Counted from the first letter of the stretch, positions 1-8,751 are shown. The stretch is DNA of 26,231 nt from an uncultured Bacteroidales bacterium (GCA_934675095.1 CAKUPC010000026.1:1-26231); one strand, 5' to 3'. Translations and numbers: made by a program. Notes: generated from the letters alone by a model not told the origin.

Positions 1-642
1 AATACTATGTGTACTTACACTTCCTGCACGTCCTTTTCTATATTGTGCTAATACTTCATCCAATAAGTAGCAATTAGCTTTTTTGCAAACTTTTAACCAC
101 ATGGCATAATCATTATTCTTCTTGATATCAGCAATCTGAATCAATCCTATTGCATCTTTGTCGTACATAACGGTCAGGCATCCTGGCCAGCAAAATGCAA
201 ACATTCCCAACTTGCTGATATATTTTGGTCCTCCTATTACAATCCCCGTCTCTTGCGATTCATCATTTATCTCCTGATAACTAGTATAAGAAAACTTATA
301 GCCATTCTCTGCCATAAACCTCAACTGGTGCTCGAGTTTCTCCGGCAGCCACAAATCATCAGAATCCAAGAATGCAATCCAGCGTCCCTTCGCACGACGC
401 AGGGCATTATTACGAGTAACAGCCGCTCCAAAGTTCATAGGATTACACTCATATTTAATACGAGAATCCGCCTCAACAAAGGGCATAACGACCTCCGCCG
501 TATCATCCTTGGAGCAGTCATCCTGGATAAGCAGTTCCCAATTCCAGTAGGTCTGAGCCAATACACTCTGAATAGTTTCACTTATAAATCCAGCACACGC
601 CCAAGTTGGAGTTATGATGGACACTAGCCCGTAGTCTTGCAT
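1..642 (-). CDS. family 2 glycosyltransferase, C-terminus cut by window edge
   Basis: The reading frame opens at an ATG at 640-642 and stays open to the window edge, giving the first 214 residues. An in-frame TGA lies 18 nt upstream of the ATG, so the start is fixed. The N-terminus reads VSIITPTWACAGFISETIQS, followed by ELLIQDDCSKD and the acidic motif FLDSDDLW. These are hallmarks of a GT-A fold GT2 transferase, in which the DxDD-type motif binds the divalent metal and nucleotide-sugar. It probably adds one sugar to a lipid-linked repeat unit on the cytoplasmic face of the inner membrane. It is the most promoter-distal gene visible in the minus-strand polysaccharide operon, separated from the next gene by 121 nt. 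The acceptor and donor cannot be read from the sequence. The family assignment is firm, the pathway role is inferred. Confidence 0.88.
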   Translation of the reverse strand, partial: MQDYGLVSIITPTWACAGFISETIQSVLAQTYWNWELLIQDDCSKDDTAEVVMPFVEADSRIKYECNPMNFGAAVTRNNALRRAKGRWIAFLDSDDLWLPEKLEHQLRFMAENGYKFSYTSYQEINDESQETGIVIGGPKYISKLGMFAFCWPGCLTVMYDKDAIGLIQIADIKKNNDYAMWLKVCKKANCYLLDEVLAQYRKGRAGSVSTHSI

Positions 643-763
643 ATGATTAATATTCAGTCATTATTCTATTGCCAGTTTCGCAAGTACCTCAGTAACAGCA
701 TTTCCTTTCTTACACGAATTTTCACTTGACTCATAGTGACACTACATCACCTCCAGTAATCGA

Positions 764-1798
764 TTAGTCAGCAAAGTCTTGAATCAGACCATCCAAGCTT
801 GGTGGAGCAAAATCCACACGACGAACCAGTGCATTGGCTTTCAATTGCATCAAAAGCGCCCTATCATTCTCAAGTTGTAATACTCTGTCAATCATCAACT
901 CCAAACCATCTTCAAAAGGGACTATATAGCCACATTGTCCATCGTCCACAAATTCATGTGAATGCTTCCATTCTGTCACAATAACGGGAATGCCCGAAAT
1001 ATAGGCATCAACCACTGACCCTGGAAGCCCCTCTGTATAATAATGGGTCGGAAGAAGCATTACATCATATTGACTGAGAGTTTCGTAGATTTCTGAGGGC
1101 TGCAACACTCCTCTATATTCCACAAAATCGTACTTTTCTACATTTCCATTAAAGTAGAGTTTATCCTCATTAGCCTCTGGGCCGAAGAAAGTAATAGAGA
1201 ACTTCGCCTGTAGTCCTTTCCTGACTATATATTCAGCCAAAGCAAAAACCCAATCAAGACCCTTCTGCCTCATAATACGAGCCATGAAGACTATTCTGAG
1301 CTTGTCTGACTCTGAATTGTGTGGATTGAAATCAAAGAATCGAAAATTAGGAAACCTGTCGATATTCCTGAAATGATAGTAATCTTCCAATTCTTTCTTC
1401 AACCTTTGAGTCTCAACATGAATACCAGCAATACGTTCAAGCATAAAACGATGCATCGGCATATGTGTCAGAAACTCACGCAGCCATCCGCCAACAACGA
1501 AATAATGAATCTTGAATCCAAATACCCTTGAGAATATATATATTATGGGAAACAATACCCTAAGATTATTCTGGGCAGGAAGATAAAACAAGCTCTTACA
1601 GCAGATTACCTGCAAAAACATCTTAAAGACAGAAAACTTATTCCTTTGAAAATCTTGTGTGTCAAAATACTCAACGGCATTTTCCCCCACCCGCTCTTTC
1701 ACCAGGCGAAAAATGTCCCTTGTCTTCACGGTCTGCCCATCCAATTGATTCGTTTGATATCCGAAATATCCCAACACCAATATTTTTTTCATTCTCAA
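764..1798 (-). CDS. GT4-type (GT-B fold) glycosyltransferase
   Basis: This 344-residue protein is a normal length for a GT4 transferase. It begins MRMKKILVLGYFGYQTNQLD; the ATG two codons in (MKKILVLG, at 1792) is an equally good start. The C-terminal Rossmann half contains LRIVFMARIMRQKGLDW (about residue 170), then YTEGLPGSVVDAYISGIPVI (about residue 255), the EGxP...EA/DA donor-binding motif that defines the family. It presumably transfers a sugar from a nucleotide donor to the growing repeat unit in the cytoplasm. It lies in the polysaccharide operon, with a 68-nt gap after the acetyltransferase gene. That gap is GC-richer than the genes on either side. The linkage formed cannot be predicted. 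Confidence 0.88.
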   Translation of the reverse strand: MRMKKILVLGYFGYQTNQLDGQTVKTRDIFRLVKERVGENAVEYFDTQDFQRNKFSVFKMFLQVICCKSLFYLPAQNNLRVLFPIIYIFSRVFGFKIHYFVVGGWLREFLTHMPMHRFMLERIAGIHVETQRLKKELEDYYHFRNIDRFPNFRFFDFNPHNSESDKLRIVFMARIMRQKGLDWVFALAEYIVRKGLQAKFSITFFGPEANEDKLYFNGNVEKYDFVEYRGVLQPSEIYETLSQYDVMLLPTHYYTEGLPGSVVDAYISGIPVIVTEWKHSHEFVDDGQCGYIVPFEDGLELMIDRVLQLENDRALLMQLKANALVRRVDFAPPSLDGLIQDFAD

Positions 1799-1866
1799 TG
1801 TTTTATTACGTCTGCCATTACCGGTTTCATCTCCACCGAGCCGGGGCCGATGACAACAACTTGTGT

Positions 1867-2388
1867 TTAAACATTATTTATATATGCCTCCGTGGCCCAT
1901 TCCCTATGTTTTATTATGCAAGGATTTCCAAACACAACAGAATGAGACGGGACATCAACATTGACAAAGCTGTTCGGCGCAATCAGGACATCATCACCAA
2001 TGGTAATGTTGCCGACGATAGCCGCATTTATTCCTATCCATACTCGGCATCCAATTGTTGGCGTCCCCATATTAGCCCCACGATTTGTCTGACCGATGAC
2101 AACCCCTTTGTGGATATTGCAATTATCGCCCAAACATGCTTTACTATTGATTGTTATGTTATAGGCATGTCCTATATACAAGCCCCCCCCGATTTGTCCG
2201 ACGGAACTGATTTCCAGTCCCCTACGATTTGCCCATAGTCTGAATAGAACTTTATAAAAAAACCTCCCGAAAGTAGAGGCAGCACACGCAGATTTACGGT
2301 ATAAAAAATGGAATATCCGTAAATACAACTCCGGATTCCCGCCGTAGCGTGTCATGTCAGCATTATATAGTTCACGGAATGTGCTCAT
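1867..2388 (-). CDS. left-handed beta-helix (hexapeptide) O-acetyltransferase, CysE/serine acetyltransferase-like
   Basis: The 173-residue protein has a helical N-terminus followed by hexapeptide repeats from about residue 60. These include GLYIGHAYNITIN, NIHKGVVIG, VWIGINAAIVGNITIGDDV and LIAPNSFVNVDVPSHSVVFG. The His of the IGH motif and the final VFGNP turn match the CysE/NodL branch of trimeric acetyl-CoA-dependent acyltransferases. Position inside a glycan operon, between two GT4 genes and 4 nt from the upstream one, argues for sugar O-acetylation rather than cysteine synthesis. Codons 67-69 are Gly-Gly-Gly encoded by an uninterrupted run of eight G, just before the first catalytic coils. 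A one-base slip there would truncate the enzyme before its active site. Acceptor sugar unknown. Confidence 0.85.
   Translation of the reverse strand: MSTFRELYNADMTRYGGNPELYLRIFHFLYRKSACAASTFGRFFYKVLFRLWANRRGLEISSVGQIGGGLYIGHAYNITINSKACLGDNCNIHKGVVIGQTNRGANMGTPTIGCRVWIGINAAIVGNITIGDDVLIAPNSFVNVDVPSHSVVFGNPCIIKHREWATEAYINNV
2183..2190 (-). repeat. G8 homopolymer tract inside the acetyltransferase gene
   Basis: Eight consecutive C on the plus strand (G on the coding strand) fall in an otherwise AT-rich gene and encode part of the Gly-Gly-Gly at residues 67-69. Long G runs in coding sequence are prone to replication slippage. Whether this one actually varies cannot be seen in a single sequence. 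Confidence 0.6.
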
Positions 2389-2392
2389 GTTA

Positions 2393-3472
2393 TTACAGTG
2401 TTTCCATCAAATCAACATACGCTTTAAGAAATGCAGTCTCGGTATTGCGTTCCAGACAAAGTTGGCGATTATGAATACCCATTCTATGTCTTTCTTCCGC
2501 AGTCAGAGCAATCATCTTCTTTATCGAATTCACAATGTCATCTACATTCTCGGGGTCAAACAAAAAACCGCTTTCACCGTCTTTTACGATATACGGGTTC
2601 TCATACACATCACTGCATAGTATGGGCAACCCGCACGACATTGCCTCGACAACAACATTTGGATACCCTTCGTATAGGCTTGGAAGGCAGAAAATATCCG
2701 CCTTGCGATATTCCTCCTCAATCTTCGGATTTGAGTCATGAAGTGTCAGATAGTCAGATATATTCAGTGAGTCATATTCTTTCGCTATTTCCGCATAATA
2801 GTCGGCATTATGTGTTTTGTCACCATACCAGTCGAAATGTACGCGCAGTCCTGAATCTTTTGCTTTACGCACAACTTTCAGATAAGCCAAAACATTCTTC
2901 TGCTGCGTGTAGCGGGCGACGGTAACAATGCGCAGAATTTCGTTCTCAAAGGGCTTCTCTGCCAGTGCAAAACGATTCACATCCACGAAATTGATTATAG
3001 GGTGAACCTTCTTTTGAAGAAACCGGAAGTTCTTTCTGATAAATTCGCCTTGGCTGTTGCTGTTTGGAACGACAGCGTCAGCCATTCTGTACAGATTGAA
3101 CCTAATCTTATCTTCATTCGTGATTTTTATATTATTATTGCGCTCCGACACAATCAGTTTAGCCTTAAAGAAGACTTTTGCAAGGCACATCGTCTGATTG
3201 ACTGAAGACAGATACGAAATCACGACATCCGCGTTATACTCCCGAACGTATTTTGCCGCCCTAAACACGCGAGTCCACTTGTTCCGAAGTTCAGGTACAA
3301 ACTGATAATCTACTCCATTTTGTCGCAGAAAAGGCTCATAGAACTGATTCTTTACATATGTTATCAACCGGCATTCATAGCCAGCCCTTGTCAGCATCTC
3401 CGCCAAACCACAAATCTGTCGTTCTGCGCCGCCTGAGCCGAGGTTTTCTGTTATTAGAAGTATTCGTTTCAT
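2393..3472 (-). CDS. GT4-type (GT-B fold) glycosyltransferase
   Basis: The 359-residue protein starts MKRILLITENLGSGGAERQI, the glycine-rich GGAER acceptor-side loop typical of GT4 enzymes. It continues with a donor-half signature LRIVTVARYTQQKN (about residue 182) and SLYEGYPNVVVEAMSCGLPI (about residue 265), which contains the E(x7)E pair. The gene is complete. Its ATG overlaps the TAA of the preceding TupA-like remnant by one base (TAATG), which is consistent with translational coupling, and it ends 4 nt before the acetyltransferase gene. It should act in the cytoplasm on the lipid-linked glycan. Donor and linkage are unknown. Confidence 0.9.
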   Translation of the reverse strand: MKRILLITENLGSGGAERQICGLAEMLTRAGYECRLITYVKNQFYEPFLRQNGVDYQFVPELRNKWTRVFRAAKYVREYNADVVISYLSSVNQTMCLAKVFFKAKLIVSERNNNIKITNEDKIRFNLYRMADAVVPNSNSQGEFIRKNFRFLQKKVHPIINFVDVNRFALAEKPFENEILRIVTVARYTQQKNVLAYLKVVRKAKDSGLRVHFDWYGDKTHNADYYAEIAKEYDSLNISDYLTLHDSNPKIEEEYRKADIFCLPSLYEGYPNVVVEAMSCGLPILCSDVYENPYIVKDGESGFLFDPENVDDIVNSIKKMIALTAEERHRMGIHNRQLCLERNTETAFLKAYVDLMETL

Positions 3473-3900
3473 TATAGTCTTAAATAATCACCTAATTCTC
3501 TGTCCACTTCATCCGATGTCCACTTTCCCATTCCACTTGCCGGATAGAAGGTCAATTCACCAAAATAAATCTTCCCACCTACATTATAAAAATCAACTCG
3601 GAGGAAAGGCTCTCCTTTTGCGAGCTGCTCCGCCGACACCACCATATCCCGCAAGTTCGCCGGCAAAACAATCCCAGCGCTTGGGACAGGCGCAAAATCC
3701 GCTTCTCCGAAATCTAACAGTTTACCATCTGGAGAATAGTAATTGGCATGATGCTCTACAAATCGCCCAAAATCAACCTTAAAGAATCTGACCCTGCCAT
3801 TGAAACAAAAGAATTTATAATCTTTCAATTCACGACCCCAGTCCCCTATCTTCTCTACAACGTCACTAGTAATTAGGAATTTCCCCCCCCCATCGATATT
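3472..3900 (-). pseudogene. C-terminal half of a second TupA-like ATP-grasp gene, lacking a start
   Basis: The frame is open for 142 codons but contains no ATG near its 5' end. The nearest possible initiator is a TTG at 3826-3828, which would give 118 residues. The translation (LKDYKFFCFNGRVRFFKVD, then LRVDFYNVGGKIYFGELTFY) aligns with the second half of the intact neighbour (LLDYKFYCFNGVPVLIMVAS, ARIDLYDIDAHIYFGEITFY). It is therefore a paralogue that has lost the N-terminal half of its ATP-grasp fold. A stop (TGA, 3901-3903) and a nine-G run lie at the junction. Adding one G, or removing two, would join it in frame to the upstream gene as a protein of about 448 residues. It could be a plain pseudogene, a slippage-controlled extension, or an assembly error in the G run. 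Confidence 0.65.
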
Positions 3901-4817
3901 TCATCCAATGTCATCAAACCACCCAAATACTCATCATAATCCCGAGGCTCTATCTTCTCAAAGCCGCTGCCATCATAAAAAGTGATTTCGCCGAAATAAA
4001 TATGCGCGTCTATATCATACAAGTCTATTCGTGCATGAATTAAGCCCACCGACAAGACCGAAGCCACTTTCAGCATTTCTTCCAGATTTTCTGGCTTAGG
4101 GAACTCATCATCCGGTCTTGGCGCCCCCCATCTGATTGCGACAGGATTCCATTTGACATCATAGTATGCAAATCTTTTGTCACCCGTTGACCGACCACTG
4201 GCAACCATAATCAAGACAGGAACACCATTAAAGCAATAGAATTTATAGTCCAGCAGTTCCGAAGAACCCGTGAAAGAATGCTCCACCATATATTTCTCTG
4301 CAATTATCTTTCTCGGAACACTCAAGTAGGGCTTCTCACGGTAGGTCTTTCCTGCATTAGAATGCATAGAAATTCTCAGTTTCTCAATTGCTTTGGCTTT
4401 ATCAAACTTTTCCTTGTCCTTGCAGACAACCACTCCACAACCGCCACCACCATGAGTTGTCTTAAGCACGAACTGTTTTGGCAACGAATCCCATTCTATA
4501 TCCTCGACATTATCCCATACCCCTAACGTCGGTATGATGTATTCCTTGCCGATTCTCTCAGTCACATAATCTTTAACAGCAAGTTTGTCCACCATTTTCG
4601 TGTATTCCGGCTTATATCCATAAACTTTCAGCCATTGTATTTTTTCCGTAAAGGTTTTGGGATTTTTCCAATTTATCCAATGCCCCAAATGGCAACGGTA
4701 TCTAAGAGACAGATACAATTTATCCGGTAACCAGCCCAATAAATTCTTCACTATTGAGTCACAGAACATGGCTCTATCGGTGAACAACAAATTTTTTGCT
4801 CGTGATAATTTGCTCAT
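3873..4817 (-). CDS. TupA-like ATP-grasp ligase
   Basis: The 314-residue protein matches the TupA-like ATP-grasp family, named for teichuronopeptide synthesis and common in bacterial glycan loci. Visible landmarks are NPKTFTEKIQWLKVYG, then TLGVWDNVEDIEWDSLPKQF. These are followed by FVLKTTHGGGGCGVVVCKDK (ATP-binding lysine and glycine-rich loop, about residue 130), IIAEKYM, LLDYKFYCFNG and HIYFGEITFYDGSGF near the C-terminus, which supplies the metal-binding acidic residues. Such enzymes are thought to form amide bonds, for instance attaching an amino acid to a uronic or amino sugar. The start overlaps the polymerase stop (ATGA). The last residues (MGGGNS) come from the G9 run, and a +1 slip would extend the protein into the downstream fragment. 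Substrate unknown. Confidence 0.85.
   Translation of the reverse strand: MSKLSRAKNLLFTDRAMFCDSIVKNLLGWLPDKLYLSLRYRCHLGHWINWKNPKTFTEKIQWLKVYGYKPEYTKMVDKLAVKDYVTERIGKEYIIPTLGVWDNVEDIEWDSLPKQFVLKTTHGGGGCGVVVCKDKEKFDKAKAIEKLRISMHSNAGKTYREKPYLSVPRKIIAEKYMVEHSFTGSSELLDYKFYCFNGVPVLIMVASGRSTGDKRFAYYDVKWNPVAIRWGAPRPDDEFPKPENLEEMLKVASVLSVGLIHARIDLYDIDAHIYFGEITFYDGSGFEKIEPRDYDEYLGGLMTLDEISMGGGNS
3883..3891 (-). repeat. G9 homopolymer at the junction of two TupA-like reading frames
   Basis: Nine consecutive G on the coding strand include the G of the Met-309 codon of the upstream ligase gene, which stops three codons after the run. The downstream paralogue fragment is open through the same run in another frame. 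The position makes it a possible on/off slippage site, but one sequence cannot show variation. Confidence 0.6.
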
Positions 4818-6013
4818 AACAATCTATTTGAGACATTTGCATTCGCTAAAGCATACCCAAATACACTTGTGCTAACATATGTCATATCCGTATATGACAT
4901 AGAAAACAAAGTCTTTGCGAAGAATATCAGCATAACCATTGCCAGTATTGTTTTTGCATCTGTATTAATTGCTCGTTTCAAAGTAGAATACAAATTTTTC
5001 CAATAAACCACAAAAACAGAGATGCCAAGTATTCCCTGATTTACAGCAAGTTCCAACCAATCGTTATGTGCGTAATTTTTGTATATCTCCAATGTCCCAT
5101 TCGCCCCGCGACCAAATAGAAATTGCATAGGTGTCGCGTCGTTCACAAAATAATTCCAAAAATGCGAATATAAATCATCTCTACCACTGGAGTTCCCTTC
5201 CATAGTGTCTTCTATACGCTGCATCATATAGTCGCTGCTTGACATCTTGTAGAGAAAGAAATATACGACGACAACACATAAGGCAACGGAAAGAAAAACG
5301 AAAAGAAATCTGTATTTCCCCTTTGAATTCTTTATAGCCTGCCACATGAAATATGCTGAAGCGATGACTCCGATAGCAATTGCACCTCGTTTCATTCCCA
5401 TCACGATGAATACCATGACAAATCCCAAAATCCCGAACTGCACCAGTGGCTTGGCTCTATAAACAACCAGCATGGGAATGTAAGCTAAAAACAAATAGCC
5501 AGAATTGTTCGTCACTTCCTCTGCGGATGAGCCCTTATCTAATAGCAGTTCCAATGCTTCACGCTGCATCCTAAAATAAGACAATACTATTGAAACTAGA
5601 AACACTACTCCCCACACTTTTAAACGGTCTGAAGTCAAATAACCTTTCCGAGATAAGTAATAGAAAGGATAAATTGGCAACATTGACAAATAAATGGATT
5701 TCAGATAGTTATACGATTGCACTGAGATGCCAGGAATTGGATACTTAACCGTTGACGGACTAAACATTATATACACTATGCCATATACAGTGAAAAGTGC
5801 CAGCAACAAATTAAGTCCCTTGAAATAGACTGGTTTGTCGGGCATCTGCATAACCTTTATGGCATATAGCATGGAAAACAATAAATTTATTGTCAATAAA
5901 CTAACAGACAATACACCACCTTCAGGATAAACGATACCCTGAAGATAGTAAATAGTCCAAGTTATCAGGAACCAATCGCACCTATTGAGTTTTAGAAACT
6001 TTGGTGAATTCAT
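4814..6013 (-). CDS. wzy: Wzy-type O-antigen/capsule polymerase (O-antigen ligase superfamily)
   Basis: The 399-residue protein is strongly hydrophobic with roughly 10-12 predicted membrane segments. A large periplasmic loop carries ANGTLEIYKNYAHNDWLELA, followed by NQGILGISVFVVYW. The HNxxLELAVNxGILG pattern is the conserved segment of the Wzy_C/O-antigen ligase family. Together with the flippase gene upstream, it indicates a Wzx/Wzy-dependent pathway in which lipid-linked repeat units are polymerised on the periplasmic side. A WaaL-type ligase from the same superfamily cannot be excluded, since the two are hard to separate by sequence. Position within the repeat-unit operon favours polymerase. 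The stop overlaps the next gene's start by four bases (ATGA). Confidence 0.82.
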   Translation of the reverse strand: MNSPKFLKLNRCDWFLITWTIYYLQGIVYPEGGVLSVSLLTINLLFSMLYAIKVMQMPDKPVYFKGLNLLLALFTVYGIVYIMFSPSTVKYPIPGISVQSYNYLKSIYLSMLPIYPFYYLSRKGYLTSDRLKVWGVVFLVSIVLSYFRMQREALELLLDKGSSAEEVTNNSGYLFLAYIPMLVVYRAKPLVQFGILGFVMVFIVMGMKRGAIAIGVIASAYFMWQAIKNSKGKYRFLFVFLSVALCVVVVYFFLYKMSSSDYMMQRIEDTMEGNSSGRDDLYSHFWNYFVNDATPMQFLFGRGANGTLEIYKNYAHNDWLELAVNQGILGISVFVVYWKNLYSTLKRAINTDAKTILAMVMLIFFAKTLFSMSYTDMTYVSTSVFGYALANANVSNRLL

Positions 6014-6057
6014 TTCGCAAGTTATTTCCGCAAATCAAACATATAGAATCTACATGG

Positions 6058-6990
6058 TCAGCAGATGCCGCTGTGTCCCTCTTTTAGCAAAAACAAACAA
6101 CAGACGCGGAAAATATTCTTAACAGACAGGTACCTCATTAGAAGAGATAATGAACAATATTCAGCAAGTCCAACTTCTATGAAATATTTTGCAATATCAT
6201 AATTTTCACATCTGAATTTCCAATATGATTTAGACACACTTTTGTCTAGTAATTTTTGCAAACAACTGTATTTATTTACCACATTCACAATTATTGCATT
6301 GGCTAGTGCTATACTTCGCAGAGCATTGTCACTAAGCCTCACCTGGGACGAAGATTCTAAATTTTGACGGTATTCATACACCACTCTGTCGATGGCAACC
6401 ACTTTTGATACATTATCCACTACCTGATAAAACAGCATAGCATCTTCGCCATTTGTCGCCTTTTCATAGGTTTCATAATCATAATTTTGCAATAATTCCT
6501 TACCAAAAAGACGGCTACACAAATTATGACCGAACTCGTCTGTCAGAAGGGACCTAAGCACAGATATTTTGTCTATTCCATAAGACAACTTGTTTTTCCA
6601 TTGATATGACTTCCCTTTGGTGGGAATATATTCTATTACACCGGAAACAATATCCGCATCAGTTCTGACGGCTTCGAGATATAAAGCCTCCAGAGCCCCC
6701 TCGGCCAATGTATCATCACTGTCACAAAAAGTGATGTAGTCACCAGTAGCAGCCATATAGCCAGAACGTCTCGCTATCATCAGTCCATGGTTTTTATCAT
6801 GCTCAACGATTTTGATGCGTTCATCACCTTCCGCATACTTTCTGACTATATCCATTGACTTGTCGGGACTACAATCGTTGACGACAACTATCTCAATGTC
6901 TTCCAAGGATTGGCTTTGTATTGACTCTATACATCGCCCGACATATTGCTCCACATTATAAATAGGGACACAGACACTTACCTTTGGCAT
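6058..6990 (-). CDS. family 2 glycosyltransferase
   Basis: The 310-residue protein begins MPKVSVCVPIYNVEQYVGRC and has IEIVVVNDCSPDKSMDIV (residues 30-50) and DYITFCDSDDTLAEGAL (about residue 85). These are the nucleotide-binding and metal-binding DxD motifs of inverting GT-A fold GT2 enzymes. A further NGEDAMLFYQVV segment (about residue 170) matches the catalytic-base region (ED). The C-terminus is rich in aromatic and basic residues and could associate with the membrane. It lies 6 nt after the flippase gene and 44 nt before the polymerase gene. Sugar specificity cannot be predicted. Confidence 0.9.
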   Translation of the reverse strand: MPKVSVCVPIYNVEQYVGRCIESIQSQSLEDIEIVVVNDCSPDKSMDIVRKYAEGDERIKIVEHDKNHGLMIARRSGYMAATGDYITFCDSDDTLAEGALEALYLEAVRTDADIVSGVIEYIPTKGKSYQWKNKLSYGIDKISVLRSLLTDEFGHNLCSRLFGKELLQNYDYETYEKATNGEDAMLFYQVVDNVSKVVAIDRVVYEYRQNLESSSQVRLSDNALRSIALANAIIVNVVNKYSCLQKLLDKSVSKSYWKFRCENYDIAKYFIEVGLAEYCSLSLLMRYLSVKNIFRVCCLFLLKEGHSGIC

Positions 6991-6996
6991 CTTCAG

Positions 6997-8511
6997 TTAT
7001 TTCACTATATTAAATAATTTGCGTCTTTCCTCTTTATTGAGTATCAGAAAAAGTACTACAGAAAACATTATGATTCCTACAGCCACTAATAGTCCTCCAA
7101 GTTGTATGAGGTTGTTGATTGGAACCCACGAGCTAAACAATCTTCCGCATATAAAGCACAAAAAGAATGAAATCGTAATCTTAAACGAAATTCGTAAGAA
7201 ACTCGCTCTGCAATCCTTATAGATATTTCCAACGGCAACCGCATTTAGAACAAAACACTGAAGAAGTGAGAATATGGCACTGACAATAAGCACTGTCATT
7301 ACACTGCCATGATTTGTAAACTCACACATTACAACCAATGACACGACACCAATAACACCAAGAAGTATGGTTCCAATTGCGGGAAATTTCACTTTGTTCC
7401 ATGACCGATAGACAAAGGCCAAGATTCCTCCGGCAGCATAGTATGGAAGCACCAGCATTTTCATAAACAACCACCAGGAGTACTGCCCCATATCGTTTCC
7501 TAACCATACATCCAAAAGAACTGAGCCACAGCCAGATATTGTGCCGGCAAGAACAGCTGACAGACAACCGACAATCGTTGATTGTTCAACAAACAGCGAC
7601 TTCACTTCACTATGATTCCCTTTGGCATATGCGATAAGAATCAAGGGACCGAAGAGAGAGCCTATTACGCTAACAATTACCGACACATAACTTCCGATCT
7701 CACTGACAGCACCCAATGCTCCGGATGCCTCCACACCCCAATAATGGTTTACTATGAGATTATCTGTTCTGTATAATAATGTGTCTCCGCATATCTGGAT
7801 CAACACCCAAATTGACATCCCCATTATCGCGAACAAGACTACCTTGTCGAACAGAACTGGAGACATACGTACCTGAGAAGGCTTATATCTATAAAAAAAG
7901 CATACGCTCATCACCAATACAACACTCTCCGTGAGGAAGTTAGCAAGTCCTACAAGGGACACATCCACACGAATTGTCTCAAATAGAGCCACAACCAAGA
8001 CAAGTTTGAATGACGTTCGGACAATCTTCATGACATTCATGAGATCTAGTCGGTTGATTGCGTATAACGTCACATTGAGCAGACTAGAAAAGAGCGAGAC
8101 GATAAAACTCAGAATCGTGAAACCAAACAGAATCTGTGCGCTTACTAGCAATTCACTCGGCATCTGAAATAAGGCGTCAACTTTGAGCACAATACAAATT
8201 CCCAGAGGAACAACGAGGGTGCTGATTAACAGGACAACAACCATTGATGTTGAAATATCCTTGGAGGCCTCGTCATAATCACCTTTCTGTAGAGCGACAC
8301 TGTAGAAGCGGGTGTAAGCATGGGTTAATGTTTGAGTTGCCACACTGATATACTGATTGATAATCAGTGCCAACGGCAATATTCCGTAGGCAGCCAGCCC
8401 CAAATTTTTTACCAAATATGGTGTATAGTATATCCCAACGACCACATTAGCAGCAAGAGCCAGTATATTCGAATAAAAGTTAATTCTCGTCTGTTTTGCG
8501 TTATCTTCCAT
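6997..8511 (-). CDS. wzx: Wzx-like polysaccharide flippase (MATE/MOP superfamily)
   Basis: From the chosen ATG the protein has 504 residues with about 12-14 hydrophobic helices, the normal size for a MOP-family lipid-linked oligosaccharide flippase. It moves undecaprenyl-linked repeat units across the inner membrane. The N-terminal pattern (NFYSNILALAANVVVGIYYT, PYLVKNLGLAAYGILPLALI) is typical of polysaccharide biosynthesis proteins. An in-frame ATG seven codons upstream (8530-8532) would add MGKFVCT. I reject it because those bases belong to the direct repeat that also occurs 400 bp away, and the second ATG (MEDNAKQTR) begins where the repeat ends. No consensus promoter is visible just upstream, so the gene is probably read from upxY or from the cassette promoter. 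Confidence 0.88.
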   Translation of the reverse strand: MEDNAKQTRINFYSNILALAANVVVGIYYTPYLVKNLGLAAYGILPLALIINQYISVATQTLTHAYTRFYSVALQKGDYDEASKDISTSMVVVLLISTLVVPLGICIVLKVDALFQMPSELLVSAQILFGFTILSFIVSLFSSLLNVTLYAINRLDLMNVMKIVRTSFKLVLVVALFETIRVDVSLVGLANFLTESVVLVMSVCFFYRYKPSQVRMSPVLFDKVVLFAIMGMSIWVLIQICGDTLLYRTDNLIVNHYWGVEASGALGAVSEIGSYVSVIVSVIGSLFGPLILIAYAKGNHSEVKSLFVEQSTIVGCLSAVLAGTISGCGSVLLDVWLGNDMGQYSWWLFMKMLVLPYYAAGGILAFVYRSWNKVKFPAIGTILLGVIGVVSLVVMCEFTNHGSVMTVLIVSAIFSLLQCFVLNAVAVGNIYKDCRASFLRISFKITISFFLCFICGRLFSSWVPINNLIQLGGLLVAVGIIMFSVVLFLILNKEERRKLFNIVK

Positions 8512-8699
8512 CGTACACACAAACTTTCCCATAGGTTATCGCCAAACATCTGGTTCACAATGGTTTCCCATTGTCGTTAAACTTCGCATGAGTAAATTTT
8601 CTTTTGAGCAGAAGCTGTTATGTTTCAGAGGTTAAAATCGGAGGAAGTGGCAATAGAGATTCTGTCTGCCCCTCCTTCATTCAATAAAGGTCAAATTGG
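8512..8699. repeat. direct repeat copy A (diverged), upstream of the flippase gene
   Basis: This stretch aligns over about 188 bp with 8911-9099, with roughly three quarters of positions identical. Exact shared blocks include GTCGTTAAACTTCGC and TCTGTCTGCCC, offset by 400-401 bp. Copy B covers the last codons of the nuclease-like gene and the bases after it. Copy A contains the matching codons with a one-base deletion and a resulting stop. It is therefore a decayed duplicate of the nuclease gene's 3' end, and its left edge meets the flippase start codon. Of the 8512-9050 gene-poor stretch, the rest is the two remnants listed below and about 50 bp in which I see nothing. Confidence 0.7.
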
Positions 8700-8751
8700 A
8701 GGCATAGTACCTACTTCAGCCCAGTCATGTGACCGGCAGCAAGGTTAAGTC

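Noticed and set aside
643..763. A 26-codon frame (ending EVLAKLAIE) between the GT2 and GT4 genes
   Set aside because: It could be the end of a lost gene, but it is too short, has an upstream stop and no recognisable family.
4124..4129. G6 run in the intact TupA-like gene as a third slippage site
   Set aside because: Six bases is too short to stand out; it encodes part of Trp-Gly-Ala in a conserved region.
7322..7567. Minus-strand frame inside the flippase gene (81 codons)
   Set aside because: Out-of-frame shadow of a clear membrane protein gene, rich in Cys and Trp without family resemblance.
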